A DNA stretch of 60,000 bases from Strigamia acuminata (taxonomy: Eukaryota > Arthropoda > Chilopoda > Geophilomorpha > Linotaeniidae): positions 11,403,060 through 11,463,059 of the forward strand of contig OX442314.1 in assembly GCA_949358305.1 (NCBI GenBank), written 5' to 3'. A program made the translations under genes and the position numbers. A model generated the notes under the pieces. The model made no database searches. It saw only the letters and a list, made by a program, of their open reading frames with translations, and was not told the DNA's origin. Shown piece by piece: positions 11,901 to 22,869 of the stretch (position 1 is its first letter; each line of letters opens with the position of its first letter).

Positions 11901-13260
11901 GCCTTGATTTATTCGGCGTTGCTTGCCCAGGGGTCTCGGCTGATGTATAACGAAGGAGTTTTCCCTCGACGATGATGGCCCCATCCACCCATGCACGCAC
12001 ATCCTCCTCCTTTCTTTCCGTACGCCCACCCCATCTTTTAATTGCCCCCCGCTATCATTGCAGCGTTTCTCCGTGTCAAGATGTTTACTTTTAATTAGTC
12101 ATCTTTGGCGTCCGTCGCGGGCTCGCACTCCCCACTCCTTTAAACCCTTCCTTTCGCTCGCCTTGCTCAGAATGTGGTGCGCGAGTATTTTCTCTGACAT
12201 ATTTATTGCTCGGTCCTATCACAAAACTGTTGTCTTCATACCTTTTCGCGTGTGTTCATCAAGCGATCTTTTCTTGCAGCCAGCCCCGGCTTTAATGGGC
12301 TAGTTAAATTACACATGATATTAACTATATAGATGCTCGTATTTTACACTAAGTGATTCATTGCGCCCTTTTAAACACATTAATACGACGCAACGAGCAA
12401 CAAATAATTCTTTTCAACACAAAGTATGAGTTTTTTAAAAATAAATATACAATTTTTTTAATTTTTTTAAAATTTTTTAAAATTTTTTTTGGGATGGTCG
12501 CCATGATGATTCGTGCTCTTTCTTCCTCCATCATCCCTTCCCTGCCTCTATACCCCTCAGCTGCTGCCTGAGCGATGCAATGAGGTCACGTGATCACACT
12601 AAATATGGAAGGAGGATGAGGAGGAAGAAAATAGGGGTAAACAGAGCGGCCACCTCCATTTTGGACGGCGGGGAAGATTCGGGTGGATTTTAAAGGTGGG
12701 GAAAATAAAATTTAAATTGATGAGCGAAATAAAATGTTAATATCGGATTTGCGGGCTCGTTTGATCGAATAAGAAACGAAGAAACGTTGCCGGGGAGCCG
12801 AGACGTTGCCATAGCGAAGCAATGGGTCTTGCTTAGCCGCGGTCGAGTTCGCAGCGCGCACAGACATGCGTAATGTTAGTGTGTAGCAATGGCGGAGCTC
12901 TAATCCGCAAGTCATAAAAGAGCAAATGGAAGCCCGAGCATCTCTAGTCTTAGAGATCGGTGCTGAGCCGCCGTCTCGAGTCAGTTGTGGACGGGGTTGG
13001 ATGATGTAGAGAAGGAGGAAAGGGGGGGTGAGGGGGTGGGGGGGTTCAGTGGTGCATTCTCTCTTTTCTCTTTTATGGTCTAATGACAGTGATGAGGCAA
13101 ATGTGCTATTTGCCGAGGCATCCAATGCTTATAATGGCTTGGCTTTCGCCTCTTGCACGCAGCTTAGCATGGGCACAACGGTGACAATAATTTTGTATAA
13201 TGTTCTGGGTATGCACGGTCACGTGTGTGTATGTGCAGAAGAATCATATTTGGGAGAGTG
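11900..13260. other. GC-richer region with E-boxes, no gene recognised
   Basis: Unique sequence with CpG. It holds GTCACGTG at 12585-12592 and 13218-13225, a near X-box GTTGCCATAGCGAA at 12805-12818 and a G-rich run at 13022-13044. Overlapping open frames on both strands at 12712-13261 suggest composition rather than coding. Confidence 0.4.
13022..13044 (+). other. G-quadruplex motif
   Basis: Runs of G7, G5 and G7 are separated by 3 and 1 bases, so at least four G3 tracts are available. Confidence 0.5.
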
Positions 13261-13379
13261 AAATATTTGTTTTTCAATTTTGGATAAATAGTTGTTTGTG
13301 CTTTGGGAGTTATTTGCGAATTTTATGTATTTGTTTTGTTTAAATGAGGTTTGTTGTGATGTGTTGTATTGATTTTCAG

Positions 13380-13398
13380 TTTTTTTTTTTTTTTTTTT
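13380..13398 (+). repeat. Poly-T run, 19 bases
   Basis: Uninterrupted T19 just upstream of the 31-bp minisatellite array. Confidence 0.8.
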
Positions 13399-13449
13399 AA
13401 TTTGGTTGTTTGGTGTTTTTTTTTGGGGGATTGGAGAATGTGAATATTT

Positions 13450-14165
13450 GTGGTTAATTTAGGCATTGATTTTAGTTGGTTTGTTTAGTTTTGGCATTGA
13501 TTTTGAGTCGGTTTGTTTTAATTTGGATATTGAATGCAGTCGGTTTGGTCGATTTGGTTTATTTTTGTTTTTTTTTGTTGAATTTAGTCATTAATTTTAG
13601 TCGTTTTGTTTAATTTAGGCATTAATTTATGTCGTTTTGTTTAATTTACGCATTAATTTTCGTCGTTTTGTTTATTCTAGGCATTTATTTTAGTAGTTTT
13701 GTTCAATTTAGATATTGATTTTAGTCGTTTTGGTTAATTAAAATATTGAATTCAGTCATTTTCGTCAAATTAGAGATTTAATTAGGTTGGTTTGCTTAGT
13801 TTAGACATTAATTTAGTTGTTTGGTTCAATTTACATATTTGTCTTAGTCGTTTTGGTCAATCTAGTCATTTATTTAAATTGAAGTGGTAAATTTAGACAT
13901 TTATCTAAGTCGTTCTGGTCAATTTAGACATTTATCTAAGTCGTTCTGGTCAATTTAGACATTTATCTAAGTCGTTCTGGTCAATTTAGACATTTATCTA
14001 AGTCATTCTGGTCAATTTAGAAATTTACTTAAATCGTTTTGATCAATTGAAACATCGAATTTAGTTAGTTATTTAGTCAATTTTGAAATTGATTTTAGTT
14101 GTTTAATCAATTTAGAAATTGATTTCAGCTGTTGACCTCAATTCAGACATTGAATTTTCACATTC
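13450..14165 (+). repeat. 31-bp minisatellite array (TTTGGTC/TTTAGAC type)
   Basis: About 20 or more units of roughly 31 bp. Each unit carries, in order, CATTTAT, a variable TTTAAGTCG part, TTCTGGTC or TTTTGGTC, and AATTTAGA. The central units from about 13891 to 14010 are nearly identical, while units at both edges are strongly diverged. That gradient is typical of minisatellites homogenised by unequal exchange or replication slippage in the middle. The same monomer occurs at 53.26-53.66 kb and, degenerate, near 19.7 kb. Non-coding. Confidence 0.9.
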
Positions 14166-14399
14166 GTTTGAAATGTATTGAATATATTTAGACCTTAAAT
14201 TGACCAACCAGCTAAAATACCGGATATTTTAATTTAGTCTAGTGAAAATTAGTCGACAATTAGCCTATAAATTCGATTAAGATTAAACTGATTACCCAAG
14301 TAGACTCGCACAAAAACTTAGCGATCGCATTGAAATCATACAGGCACTTAAAAAAATGAAAATTGGACCTAATTCTTCACGCAATGTGTTTCTTTTTTT

Positions 14400-14750
14400 T
14401 TGCTGCGTCGCGGCTTGAAAGAGGTGTCCATCATCAGCACACTCGGGGGTTTTTGAGAACCCGCTCTCTGTTTGTACGTGTGGCTAATGGTTGACGAAAC
14501 CAGTCGCTCGAGAGTGGACAAGCGTCTCGCTCACTCAATTTGCTCGGCTTTAAAGGTCCACTCTTTTTGCCCTGCCTTCTCCTTTCTTCGTTCTTAGTAA
14601 ATGGACCTTGAGAATGGACTCTTGTTGTGACCCTCGGATCCATTAAAAGTGGCCTCTTATCAACCTGCTCGAATCTCCCCCCGTAATAAGTGTAAGACGC
14701 ACGAGCCGTCTCTACAAGGTCCGAACGGCTCGTGGTCATTCATTAGAAAA
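14400..14750. other. GC-richer island with an unassigned minus-strand frame
   Basis: A unique patch holding a 101-codon minus-strand frame (14434-14739) of balanced composition. I recognise no domain. The frame runs straight through a perfect inverted repeat at its start, which argues for a structural or transposon-derived origin rather than a conserved gene. Confidence 0.3.
14700..14734. repeat. Perfect 10-bp inverted repeat (hairpin)
   Basis: CACGAGCCGT at 14700-14709 and ACGGCTCGTG at 14725-14734 are exact reverse complements around a 15-base loop. A transcript from either strand would form a stable GC-rich hairpin. Confidence 0.7.
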
Positions 14751-15335
14751 TTTTCGTTTATGCAAATTTGAGAAGTTGAAAAATTTTGTTTTGATTTCTA
14801 ATTTTGTTTTGTGTAAAGTTTTTAATTTTTGATTTTTTGATTTATTTTTTTTTGAAGCATTTTAATTTTCATCACTGGCGTTGGGCATTGACTAAGCAAT
14901 AAGGCAATAAATTAGAAGAAGAAACACCTTTGACTTTAATTTTCCCTATTGATTGTGTCTTTCTTTCTTCTCTTTTCCTTCCTTGGAGGGGTTCAAACGT
15001 GCAAATTTGCATCTGTCTGCAGGGTCATAAGCGCCTCAATTGTCCAATTTTTGAATAATTTGCTTTTCTGCATTTACATTGCAAATTTTCACTCTGATGT
15101 GGGAATAAGGTCATTTTGAAGTTTCTTTCTTTCTCTTTTAAATTTTTTTTACACACTTTTGCTTCACAAAATGAAGGATGATTCTATTATTTGCCACTTA
15201 GTTTGGTTTATGCGTAAATTACCGCATATATAATTCTGTGGAATACGCTATAAGAGTTGGATTTATTTATAATGGAAGGATCAAAATATAAACATTTATA
15301 TTAAGGCGCATTCTTTAAGTAATTTAGACTAAACA
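14750..15335. other. AT-rich spacer, nothing identified
   Basis: AT-rich sequence upstream of the retroelement fragment. I see no further retroelement domains in it. Confidence 0.5.
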
Positions 15336-15339
15336 AGAA

Positions 15340-15493
15340 GGCCCGACGATGTTTATTAGCAGAAAAGTGAAAGGACCAGAGGAAAAACTATTCTGCGACT
15401 GAACTTGAGTGTTTGGCAGTAGTGTGGGCAGTTCAAAAATTCCGTACTTTGAATTTACGAGATTTATCGTACAGACTGACCGTCTAGTCTAAT
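15340..15493 (+). pseudogene. Ty3/gypsy-like RT/RNase H fragment, frameshifted
   Basis: This is a short relic of an LTR-retrotransposon polymerase at the junction of reverse transcriptase and RNase H. One frame (15343-15381) reads GPTMFISRKVKGPE. The next frame contains YSATELECLAVVWAVQKF, and a third frame (about 15442-15483) contains TRFIVQTD. Together these fall in the order found at the RT-RNase H boundary of Ty3/gypsy elements, including the acidic residue of the TELE motif. The shift in the first break is at an A-run (15383-15387), and a second break lies near 15439. No LTR, integrase or gag remains are seen nearby, so it is a dead internal fragment. Confidence 0.85.
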
Positions 15494-16800
15494 TAGCTCA
15501 TAGTCTTGTTTTTTGCCAATAGAAAGCGCAGTGTAGGTTAATATTTTTTATTTAAAAATTATTTTTGGGTGCTCGATTAGCATGCACTTTTAACGGCTTA
15601 ACATTAAACTCGTTTTTCGTTTTTCCCTCCCGTGTATATACAACATGTGTGTACCAATATTTTTCATGGACCGTAACGGTTTTGTCGACAAACAAAACAA
15701 GAAGTGGGTGAAAAAAGGGGAAAGGAAAAAAACCGGATCAAGACCGGTCGGGACCACATGTTGAATTTTTACCCTTTAGATTCAAACTAGGGATTAAAGG
15801 GTTATGTTTATTTACTATATTATCAACTGCAAACGAACTCAATTAAACACAATCGCCCAAAATTCGTTTTGTTATCATTATTTATAACAAAAATTTAAAA
15901 AATCGACTTTTTGTTTGTTTTAGTTTTAAACGCAGCCATTTTGTTTCCTTTGTACGGTAGATCACCAACAATTCTTTATTCTAGTTTTATGGAATTTGCA
16001 AGGATTTCAAGACGTAATCACGCGTGATTAAGATTTGTTGGGTCGTTCCACCTTGGCAGCCATTTTGGAAGTGAATTTTATCAGGCATGGGAGTCGGGAG
16101 AGATAGATAAAGGGGGTAAATGTCCTGCTCGAGGAAGTCCGCCATCCGTAGTGGTGTTTATCACCCTAGCTTCCTCCAATTACGGTCATTGAGCAGAATG
16201 TCACGAGGTGTATAACTACTAAGAGACCCCCGCACGTCAAGACGCGCCTGCCAAATACAACCAAACCCCTCTTCCATTGAGTAATGGCGCGCCCTCCAGG
16301 GGACGAATCTCTTCACACCCTGTCAGATGGCCGTCACTTCAGCCCAACTAAGCAGCGATGGACGCTGAGGGAACCTCCAAGAGGGGACGTCGCGTTTTGC
16401 TGCTTACTTTGGTATACAAAGGAGGACAAATAGCAGACGCCTCCGTTGATCTGTGATGATCGCTTCAAAAATCCCTTTTGTCTGCGTCCACCCCGGCTAT
16501 GAAAGGATCCCCCAGTTTATAACTTTTTTTTATATCATCATCTCGTGGGTCGGAACAAAAAAGGGTTAAAATTTTAAAATATTTAAAAAATTAAAAAATT
16601 TAAAAATTAGTCGAAAATCCTATTTGAAATACCAAGAAAAAAGGGTTAATGGAAAATAGTTGGAATTCCATTCGAGGGCGTAACCCTAAAAATATTTAAA
16701 TATCGGAAAATAAATGGAAAAAATGAAAGAAATTTTTTTTTTGTGTGTATAAACAATATTTATGCGTCAAATGTAATTACAAAAGGAATGAAACAACGAT
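15494..16800. other. Spacer with a GC-richer patch at 15.95-16.5 kb
   Basis: AT-rich DNA, then a unique GC-richer patch from about 15950 to 16510. A 16-bp perfect palindrome lies at 16015-16030. No gene recognised. Confidence 0.45.
16015..16030. promoter_or_regulatory. Perfect 16-bp palindrome with TAAT/ATTA ends
   Basis: TAATCACGCGTGATTA is its own reverse complement. Paired TAAT and ATTA cores in inverted orientation suit dimeric homeodomain binding, but this is inference from the motif alone. Confidence 0.4.
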
Positions 16801-17560
16801 TGTAAATGTTAGCGCGGAGCGTTTCGGTCCAGTGGGATGGGCATCGGGAACGGGCAGTAAATAAAAGTCAAGTTGTGTAGGCCACACCCGAGTGGCTAGC
16901 GCCACGGCGTGACGTAATAGGAAGGTCGACTTACGTGGTTGGAGTGGTCATCACGATGGGGTGGTCGATGCGACGCCAGCCCGCAGCCTCGTTCTCGAGT
17001 TTCGAGTCGCGCGAAACTGGCTCCGACGAAAAGCCCTAGCGGAGCACGGCGCTGCTGCGGCGGCTGGCAGTTGCTAGTTCTCGCACCGCTACCTACCACT
17101 GCCGAGTTGCTGGGCCCAGGACAGAGGCGCCCTCGGGTGGCTGTCACTCGATACTCGAACTCAGCTGACGGCATCCGATGGATGCCACTGCTGCTGCTGC
17201 CGCTCGCTACTGCTGCCGCTCGTCTTCGCGCTGCTTCTGGCACACTTTGGCGCTCATTCGCCACCCCCTGTCGTTTTTCCTCATTTCGGAGCCGCCAATT
17301 TTGGCACGAGCCGTTAAAGAAACGAATCGTTGCGACAAGACGGAGAAGGAGGAGGATGAGGATGGGGAGGAGGAGTGATTCGCGTAGAGGGGAAAAAAGA
17401 ATGGCTTCGATGTGGAATTTCACGAGTGTGGGTGGGAGGAGGGTGGGCGGGTGAGGCGGGGATGGGTGGTGAGCTAATCGCGTGCGCGCGTGCTCGCGGG
17501 GAATGGCGCCGACGGGTGGTCCGTAAGGTGTAGGTGTAGGGAATGAGTTTGGATGTTCTT
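16800..17560. promoter_or_regulatory. CpG-rich island, candidate promoter or first exon
   Basis: This is the most GC- and CpG-rich block of the window. It includes TGACGTAA (CRE-like) near 16910, a CTG/CCG-rich stretch at 17188-17225 and a G-quadruplex at 17430-17451. Long frames are open on both strands across the same bases (minus 16896-17423, 175 codons; plus 16939-17454, 171 codons). Since they cannot both be coding and neither shows a known domain, the simplest reading is low stop-codon density. A promoter or 5' exon is plausible but unproven. Confidence 0.4.
17430..17451 (+). other. G-quadruplex motif
   Basis: Five GGG runs with loops of 1, 4, 1 and 1 bases on the plus strand, at the edge of the CpG-rich island. 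Confidence 0.55.
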
Positions 17561-18540
17561 AGCAAGCAAAAAGTGGCGTTGTCATGTGCCAGGTGAGATG
17601 AGGTGCGCTGATGCCAATGGGTGAGTGCAAAAATGTGCAGAAATGCGTAAAAAGGTTTTTTTTTTGCTTTTTGTGTCACGTTTGAATGGACGCCTTTTGT
17701 TTTCGGTGTGCTGTGTCTGGTTTTTGAGTAATTGAATTGCGTGTGGGGTCTGTTTGGAGATTAAAACATTTTTTTTTTTTTTTTTTTTTTTTTGGGGTGT
17801 TGGGGATTTCCGTCACGTGGTATTTGATGTCAATCATGATTAGTTAATTGAGTGGAGTAATTAAGTTAGTTTTTGATCGGATTTTTGGAAATTGTTTTGT
17901 GTGTAGTTATGACACGGAGATGACTTGGGTTTTTTTGTTGCACTTGACTCGGGCTGCTGCGAGCGTCCCACTTCCTTTACACGGCTCTCCCCATGGCGAC
18001 AGAGGGCACCACCTCGGGTTTCCCGCCGTCCCCACCCGGCCACTTGGGGCCGGAGCATGTGGGGAGTTTAGTAATGAGGTTCTGGGTTGCCGAGGGGCTG
18101 TCCAACCCTGATGATGGATGACCTTAGTCGCCCCACAGTCCCCAACTAGGTCCTCCGAACCCCCTGTATGAATATAGAGAACAGGTCCCCCGAAAAATGA
18201 GAACCCCCGCTAGAAAAAAAAAAACCAGACATAATTTTTTTTTTGGTTTTTTTTTTTATGGGTTTCGGATCACTTAAAAATATATCAAGGATGGGAGCGA
18301 TCGGGTTACAATTGGGGGGACAGATAATAGGATTTGGGGGTCACGAAACTCAGGTGTGAATAAAATGGTGTGGGAAGGAGAAAAAAATGTAGGTGTTGAT
18401 TTTTAGTTTTAAAATTTGAGGGATTTGCGTTAAATAGTTTGAAAAATTGGATGGAAATGTAGTTTAGATATGGAATATTTATTTAATTAGCATGATATGC
18501 CCAGGTTTCAGTGAAAATTTATAAATCATGGGACAAAAAT
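17560..18540. other. Mixed region with T25 run and GC-richer patch
   Basis: T25 occupies 17769-17793 and GTCACGTG follows at 17812-17819. A GC-richer patch from about 17930 to 18210 ends near an A-run and resembles no known element. No gene recognised. Confidence 0.4.
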
Positions 18541-18544
18541 AACA

Positions 18545-18910
18545 TTTTATGTCAGAAAATGACAAATAACGCACAAAAGGACCAAAATAAAGCACTAAAT
18601 GACCAAAATAAAGCACTAAATGACCAAAATAAAGCACTAAATGACCAAAATAAAGCACAAAATGACTAAATAAAGCACAAAATGACTAAATAAAGCACTA
18701 AATGACTAAATAAAGCACTAAATGACAAAATAAAGCACTAAATGACCAAAATAAAGCACTAAATGACCAAAATAAAGCACTAAATGACTAAAATAACGCA
18801 CTAAATGACAAAATAAAGCACTAAATGACTAAAATAATACAAAAAATGACAAAAATAAAGCATAAAATGATAAAAAGAATGCGCAATACAACAAAAAACG
18901 CACAAAATCA
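18545..18910 (-). repeat. 21-bp (20-21) minisatellite array
   Basis: About 16 units of 20-21 bp built from AAAGCACTAAATGACC plus AAAAT. Read on the minus strand each unit carries TTTTGGTCATTTAGTGC, so the TTTTGGTC word shared with other arrays lies in the opposite orientation here. Stop codons interrupt every long frame. Non-coding. Confidence 0.9.
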
Positions 18911-19680
18911 ACGAAAATGCATAGTCCCTGTAATCCAAAAGAACCTCCGAGACGATTTTCCTGCAAATAATTGAATAAAAATTGCAAACTTTCGATTTTT
19001 ATCGCAGTGAGCCTGGTTACTCTATATCCTATGCATGGTTTTTGAGTTGTCATGCATCGGCGCGCGCACAGCGGCCATGGTCAGAATAACGTTATTTGAC
19101 GCTAATTTGGAAATGATGAATTTTCCAGGCCTGTCTGGAATTTTTTTCTAAGGAAAAAAGAGGGGGAAAGGGTGAATATGGTGCTGGGGAAGCGCATATG
19201 GGATGATAAGGGAATTGGAAACAGGTAAAAATGTAGTCGACGCTATCAGTTGGTGGATGGTGCTCGCAGTAGCTTCGCTTTGACTTGACATGGTTTCCAT
19301 CAATGGGATGGCAGGTAATGTATGATATGATTTTTTATTGAATGGTATTAGTATAATGTTGGGCGTGTTTGTGCGTTTGGATCTCGGGTTGCAATTATTG
19401 ACGTTTGATTTGCGATTAAGCGCGTTTCGGGTTCGTGTTCGTCAATCCCTGTGTATTTTTCCGACGAGTTAATGCGATTCAGTCGATTCAGTCGAAGGAA
19501 TTAAAAATTGAAAGTGTTCCTGCTCCAATTTTCACTTTACAACACGTAACTTGGCGCAGGATTTTATCTCTTAGTGTACATGTGTGACATTTGCAGATGA
19601 GATAAGGAAATGGGCCTTGTAGATATTTTTTTTTTTATATTTACAGGATGTATCTAGAATTTCTATTGAGAAAATTTAGG
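18911..19680. other. Unique spacer, nothing identified
   Basis: Mixed-composition unique sequence without recognisable genes or repeats. Confidence 0.45.
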
Positions 19681-19699
19681 TTTTCAATTTTTTTCGTGT

Positions 19700-19800
19700 T
19701 GTTCGTGATGGATTTAGACATTTATTTGATTCGTTTTATTGAATTTAGTCGTTTGTATTAATTTACATGTAGAATTTGGTTGTTTAGGGTTGTTTAGACC
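19700..19800 (+). repeat. Degenerate copies of the 31-bp monomer
   Basis: About three diverged units contain GATTTAGACATTTATTTGAT, GAATTTAGTCG and similar pieces that match the monomer at 13.5-14.2 and 53.3-53.7 kb. They probably represent an old, decayed array. Confidence 0.6.
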
Positions 19801-22600
19801 CGCGTTGTAATAGATAACGCGTGCCCACGTTGTATTAGAGGGTTTTACGGTGGTAAAAAAAAAAAAATAAAATGTTTTTGAGTGAGTATGACGTCGTGAA
19901 CAGAACAAGTTAATGGTACAGCAGCGACTAAGGACGGCGGGATGTGGAAATTTTGTTTTGTGTAATGATGCATGTGATGATTCCTATTTTCATGAGTGTT
20001 TTCGTTCTAGCGAGGGGTTTTTGAGATTAAAACGATGCAAAAATTTAATTTTTTTTTTTTAAAAATGAAATTTAATAATTTAAAAAAAGATTACTCATTG
20101 GGATTAATAATCCCATAATGCTTCTGGATTAATTAAGTGAGGATTATTAGGCAGTTTTTGTCCTCTTTTCAATTCACCTTTATAATAAAAATAAAAATAA
20201 AAGAGATAAGAAAAAAAAATGCAAAAAAATAAATAAATAAAAAAAATGGGGGTTGAAATGTAATTTTTGAGACCTCATAAAAATGTGATAACCTTAAAAA
20301 TTTGTTGGCGCATGCAGACGAAGCAAGTGGTATAATTGAAGCCGCTTCAAAGTGAGAGAAAAGGGAATCGATGTGTTTTGCACTGTATGGCAATGTGGCC
20401 CACGAGGAGAAAGTGGCTTGTGCGCAAATTGCGTTTCCATGGCGACAGTCGCCAGGGATGGCCTGGACTTGAGGGCCCTATTGTGCATGGCAATGGTGTG
20501 AGTCTTGATTCAATTTGACCTGTGCATATGCCAACTGTTTTGTTGCCAGCTGCGAAATTAGGTTAAGTCAGACTCTATAGCAAGCGTCTTTTTCTTGATA
20601 CACCCCCCTCCGTCCCCCAACCCGAACGCCCATCCATGTACTCGGCAACTCACTTTGACGGCAATCCCATTAAAGGACTCACGCGTCGAGCAAATTATCC
20701 CTTGAGCCCCTGTCTGGGTAATCTTGCAGGACAGGCGACTCGTCTGCCAAACGTTAAATGAGCTCCCCTTGCGTGTTTTGAATGAATCAACAAGTGGGGT
20801 GGTGTTTGAGAAGGTGTTTGACCAGTGTCCGGTGCGTGTGACTCTTAGTAGCGGTCATTTGTGCGCCTGTTTAACGGCTATTGTGAGTTGAGGTGTTTGT
20901 ACGGAGGCGAAAACAAGTTTTTTTGGGGTTTTTGTGTTTGGTTCGTGTTGCGAGAGTGAAAGGCGTCGTGTTCAAAGGGTTATACACGAGAAACATTGGC
21001 GTGAGCCGAGTTTATCCCTTTCTCGGATGACAAGGAGCCATGCATAATTCACTGCTCTCCCTTCTGATTCTGGATTTTTTTTTTTGTTTCTTAAAAGGAA
21101 ATTAAAGATGAGCGAGGATATTGTGTTTTTTTGGCTTAGATTTGGGTCTGTTCGTTGTGAATTTGTCTTAAAGACATCGCAGTTGGTGAGTGAGATTGGT
21201 TTTGTTGTTTGGTTTTTGGGTTTTTGTGCGAATTTTTGTTGATTTTTTTTTTTTTTTTTTTTGGGTGGGTAGAAGGGGGGAAAAAGTGTGGGGGTGTATT
21301 TTGTGGTTGGGTAGATTTTTTCTGATCAATTAAATAGTTCTTTGGATTTTTGAAGGGGAGTGAGTGGTTTTTCCAAGTCATTAATTCTCGGTTTCGATTT
21401 TTTCGGAATGAATTTTTAAAAATTTTGGAAATAAAATTGGAAATTGGAAATTGAAACGCGATTTTAAAAGGTTTTGGTGTGTCGATGATTTAGGTAAATA
21501 TTTGATAGAAATTAGTCGATTTTAAAAAATAAAAATAAATTTTTTTGGATTTTTGGTGGGAAATTTGAATAATATGAGGAAATAAAAATAATTTTGTCCG
21601 AAAATTGAAAATAGCTTAAAAAATATTAAGAAAAAAATTGGATTTTCATCTAAAATTGGTTGAAATATCAACCAAATCCATCAGGCTTTGATAACTGAGA
21701 ATACATCAACATTAAAAATTAGCCATCTTTTGCATTTTTGCATCTTTGCAACCCAATTTTCCACACCGATGCATATTAAATGAAGAAAAACAAACTGAGT
21801 CGCAGCATTTATTTTTATCCCTTTCTTCATTCCGTTTCTAAATTTTACATAAAGCAATTCGATTTTTTTTCCCAACACAAGGTTTGTATAATGGTTCTTG
21901 GTCGGACGATTGCATATATGGCGTCGTGATCAATCATATGTCAGTGAAACAGTTCGTATTTTCTTTCTCTGATGTATAAGCAAAAGCGGGGAATTCATTT
22001 TCTCCCGCCTCCACAGCTGTGCGGGCCTTAATAAAATATTCAACCATCGAAAGCCAAACTTAAGGTAGATTTTTATTCCACGGTCGCCATCCACCATTTT
22101 TTCCCCTTCTTATGCAAAAAAAAAAACGAAAAGAATCCATCTTGATTTGAAAAGGGAAAATGAAGGCTTATATCTATCACGTATACATGTTTATCACACA
22201 CCGCCAACAGTTCGCCATCCCCCATCTCCCACCTCCCCTTTTGTGCATTATCTACGGACGGAAATGCGTCTTAAACTTTAATTGTGGACAGTTGTTTTGA
22301 TGATGTCACAAAAAGAGTACAGCCAGCGTTCAATACGGATGTACAGGGGTGGGGTGCGTACGAAAATTCATCTTTGTTGTCAACTTGCCAACTCTCATTG
22401 TGTTGGTGACAGTTTCCTTGCCACGTTTCACCATTTAATTAGTTCGATCAAATTTGCCCTCTTTGCATCATTATGTTAATTGTTTCTGTAAAACGGGAGG
22501 AGAATTTTTATTTTTATTTTTTTTTTGAAAAAAAGAAAATATGAAGGAAAAAAATATTTTTTTATTGATAAATTTTTTTAAAAAGTTAAATAGTCAGACG
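19801..22600. other. Long region without a recognised gene
   Basis: Contains a 17-bp palindrome (TGGGATTA-A-TAATCCCA) at 20099-20115, a GC-richer patch at 20.28-21.06 kb with an RFX-type X-box, and AT-rich low-complexity DNA from 21.06 to 22.6 kb. Short overlapping frames on both strands are not supported. Confidence 0.45.
20433..20446 (+). promoter_or_regulatory. RFX-type X-box
   Basis: GTTTCCATGGCGAC fits RYYNYY-N2-RRNRAC exactly and has the CCATGG centre typical of strong RFX sites. Confidence 0.45.
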
Positions 22601-22604
22601 AGGG

Positions 22605-22868
22605 CGTCACGTGACGTAGAGTAAGATTAAAATAGAACTTCCCTTCGGTGCGGATGATGTTCATCTTTTACGCACGCCTTGCAGTGAAGCCTCACCGTGA
22701 CCTACGGGCGGTGCTTTCTCCCTCCTGCAACATGTGCGGCGGTAGTTGCGCCTGCGCCGCGTGCAGTTAATGTCCGCGGGTCTCGGCCATGATTCATGGC
22801 CTAGCGTCGGCCAGCCTCATTGGTCCAGCGTAATTCGGACCGCACACGCCGGCCTCGCGTCTCATTGG
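22605..22868. promoter_or_regulatory. Promoter-like cluster: E-box palindrome, 17-bp palindrome, two CCAAT boxes
   Basis: CGTCACGTGACG (22605-22616) is a perfect 12-bp palindrome of the MITF/TFE or USF type. GGCCATGA-T-TCATGGCC at 22785-22801 is a perfect 17-bp palindrome. Inverted CCAAT boxes (ATTGG) lie at 22819-22823 and 22864-22868. CpG is frequent throughout. The combination resembles a housekeeping-type promoter, but no transcription start can be assigned. Confidence 0.45.
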
Positions 22869-22869
22869 C

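Noticed and set aside
17928-17955. TTGCACTTGACTCGGGC, resembling the miR-92 family
   Set aside because: The seed-like part matches, but the upstream arm that should pair is absent, so there is no precursor hairpin.
18545-18910. Possible CRISPR-like array of short regular repeats
   Set aside because: Units are contiguous without unique spacers, and the genome context is eukaryotic. It is a minisatellite.
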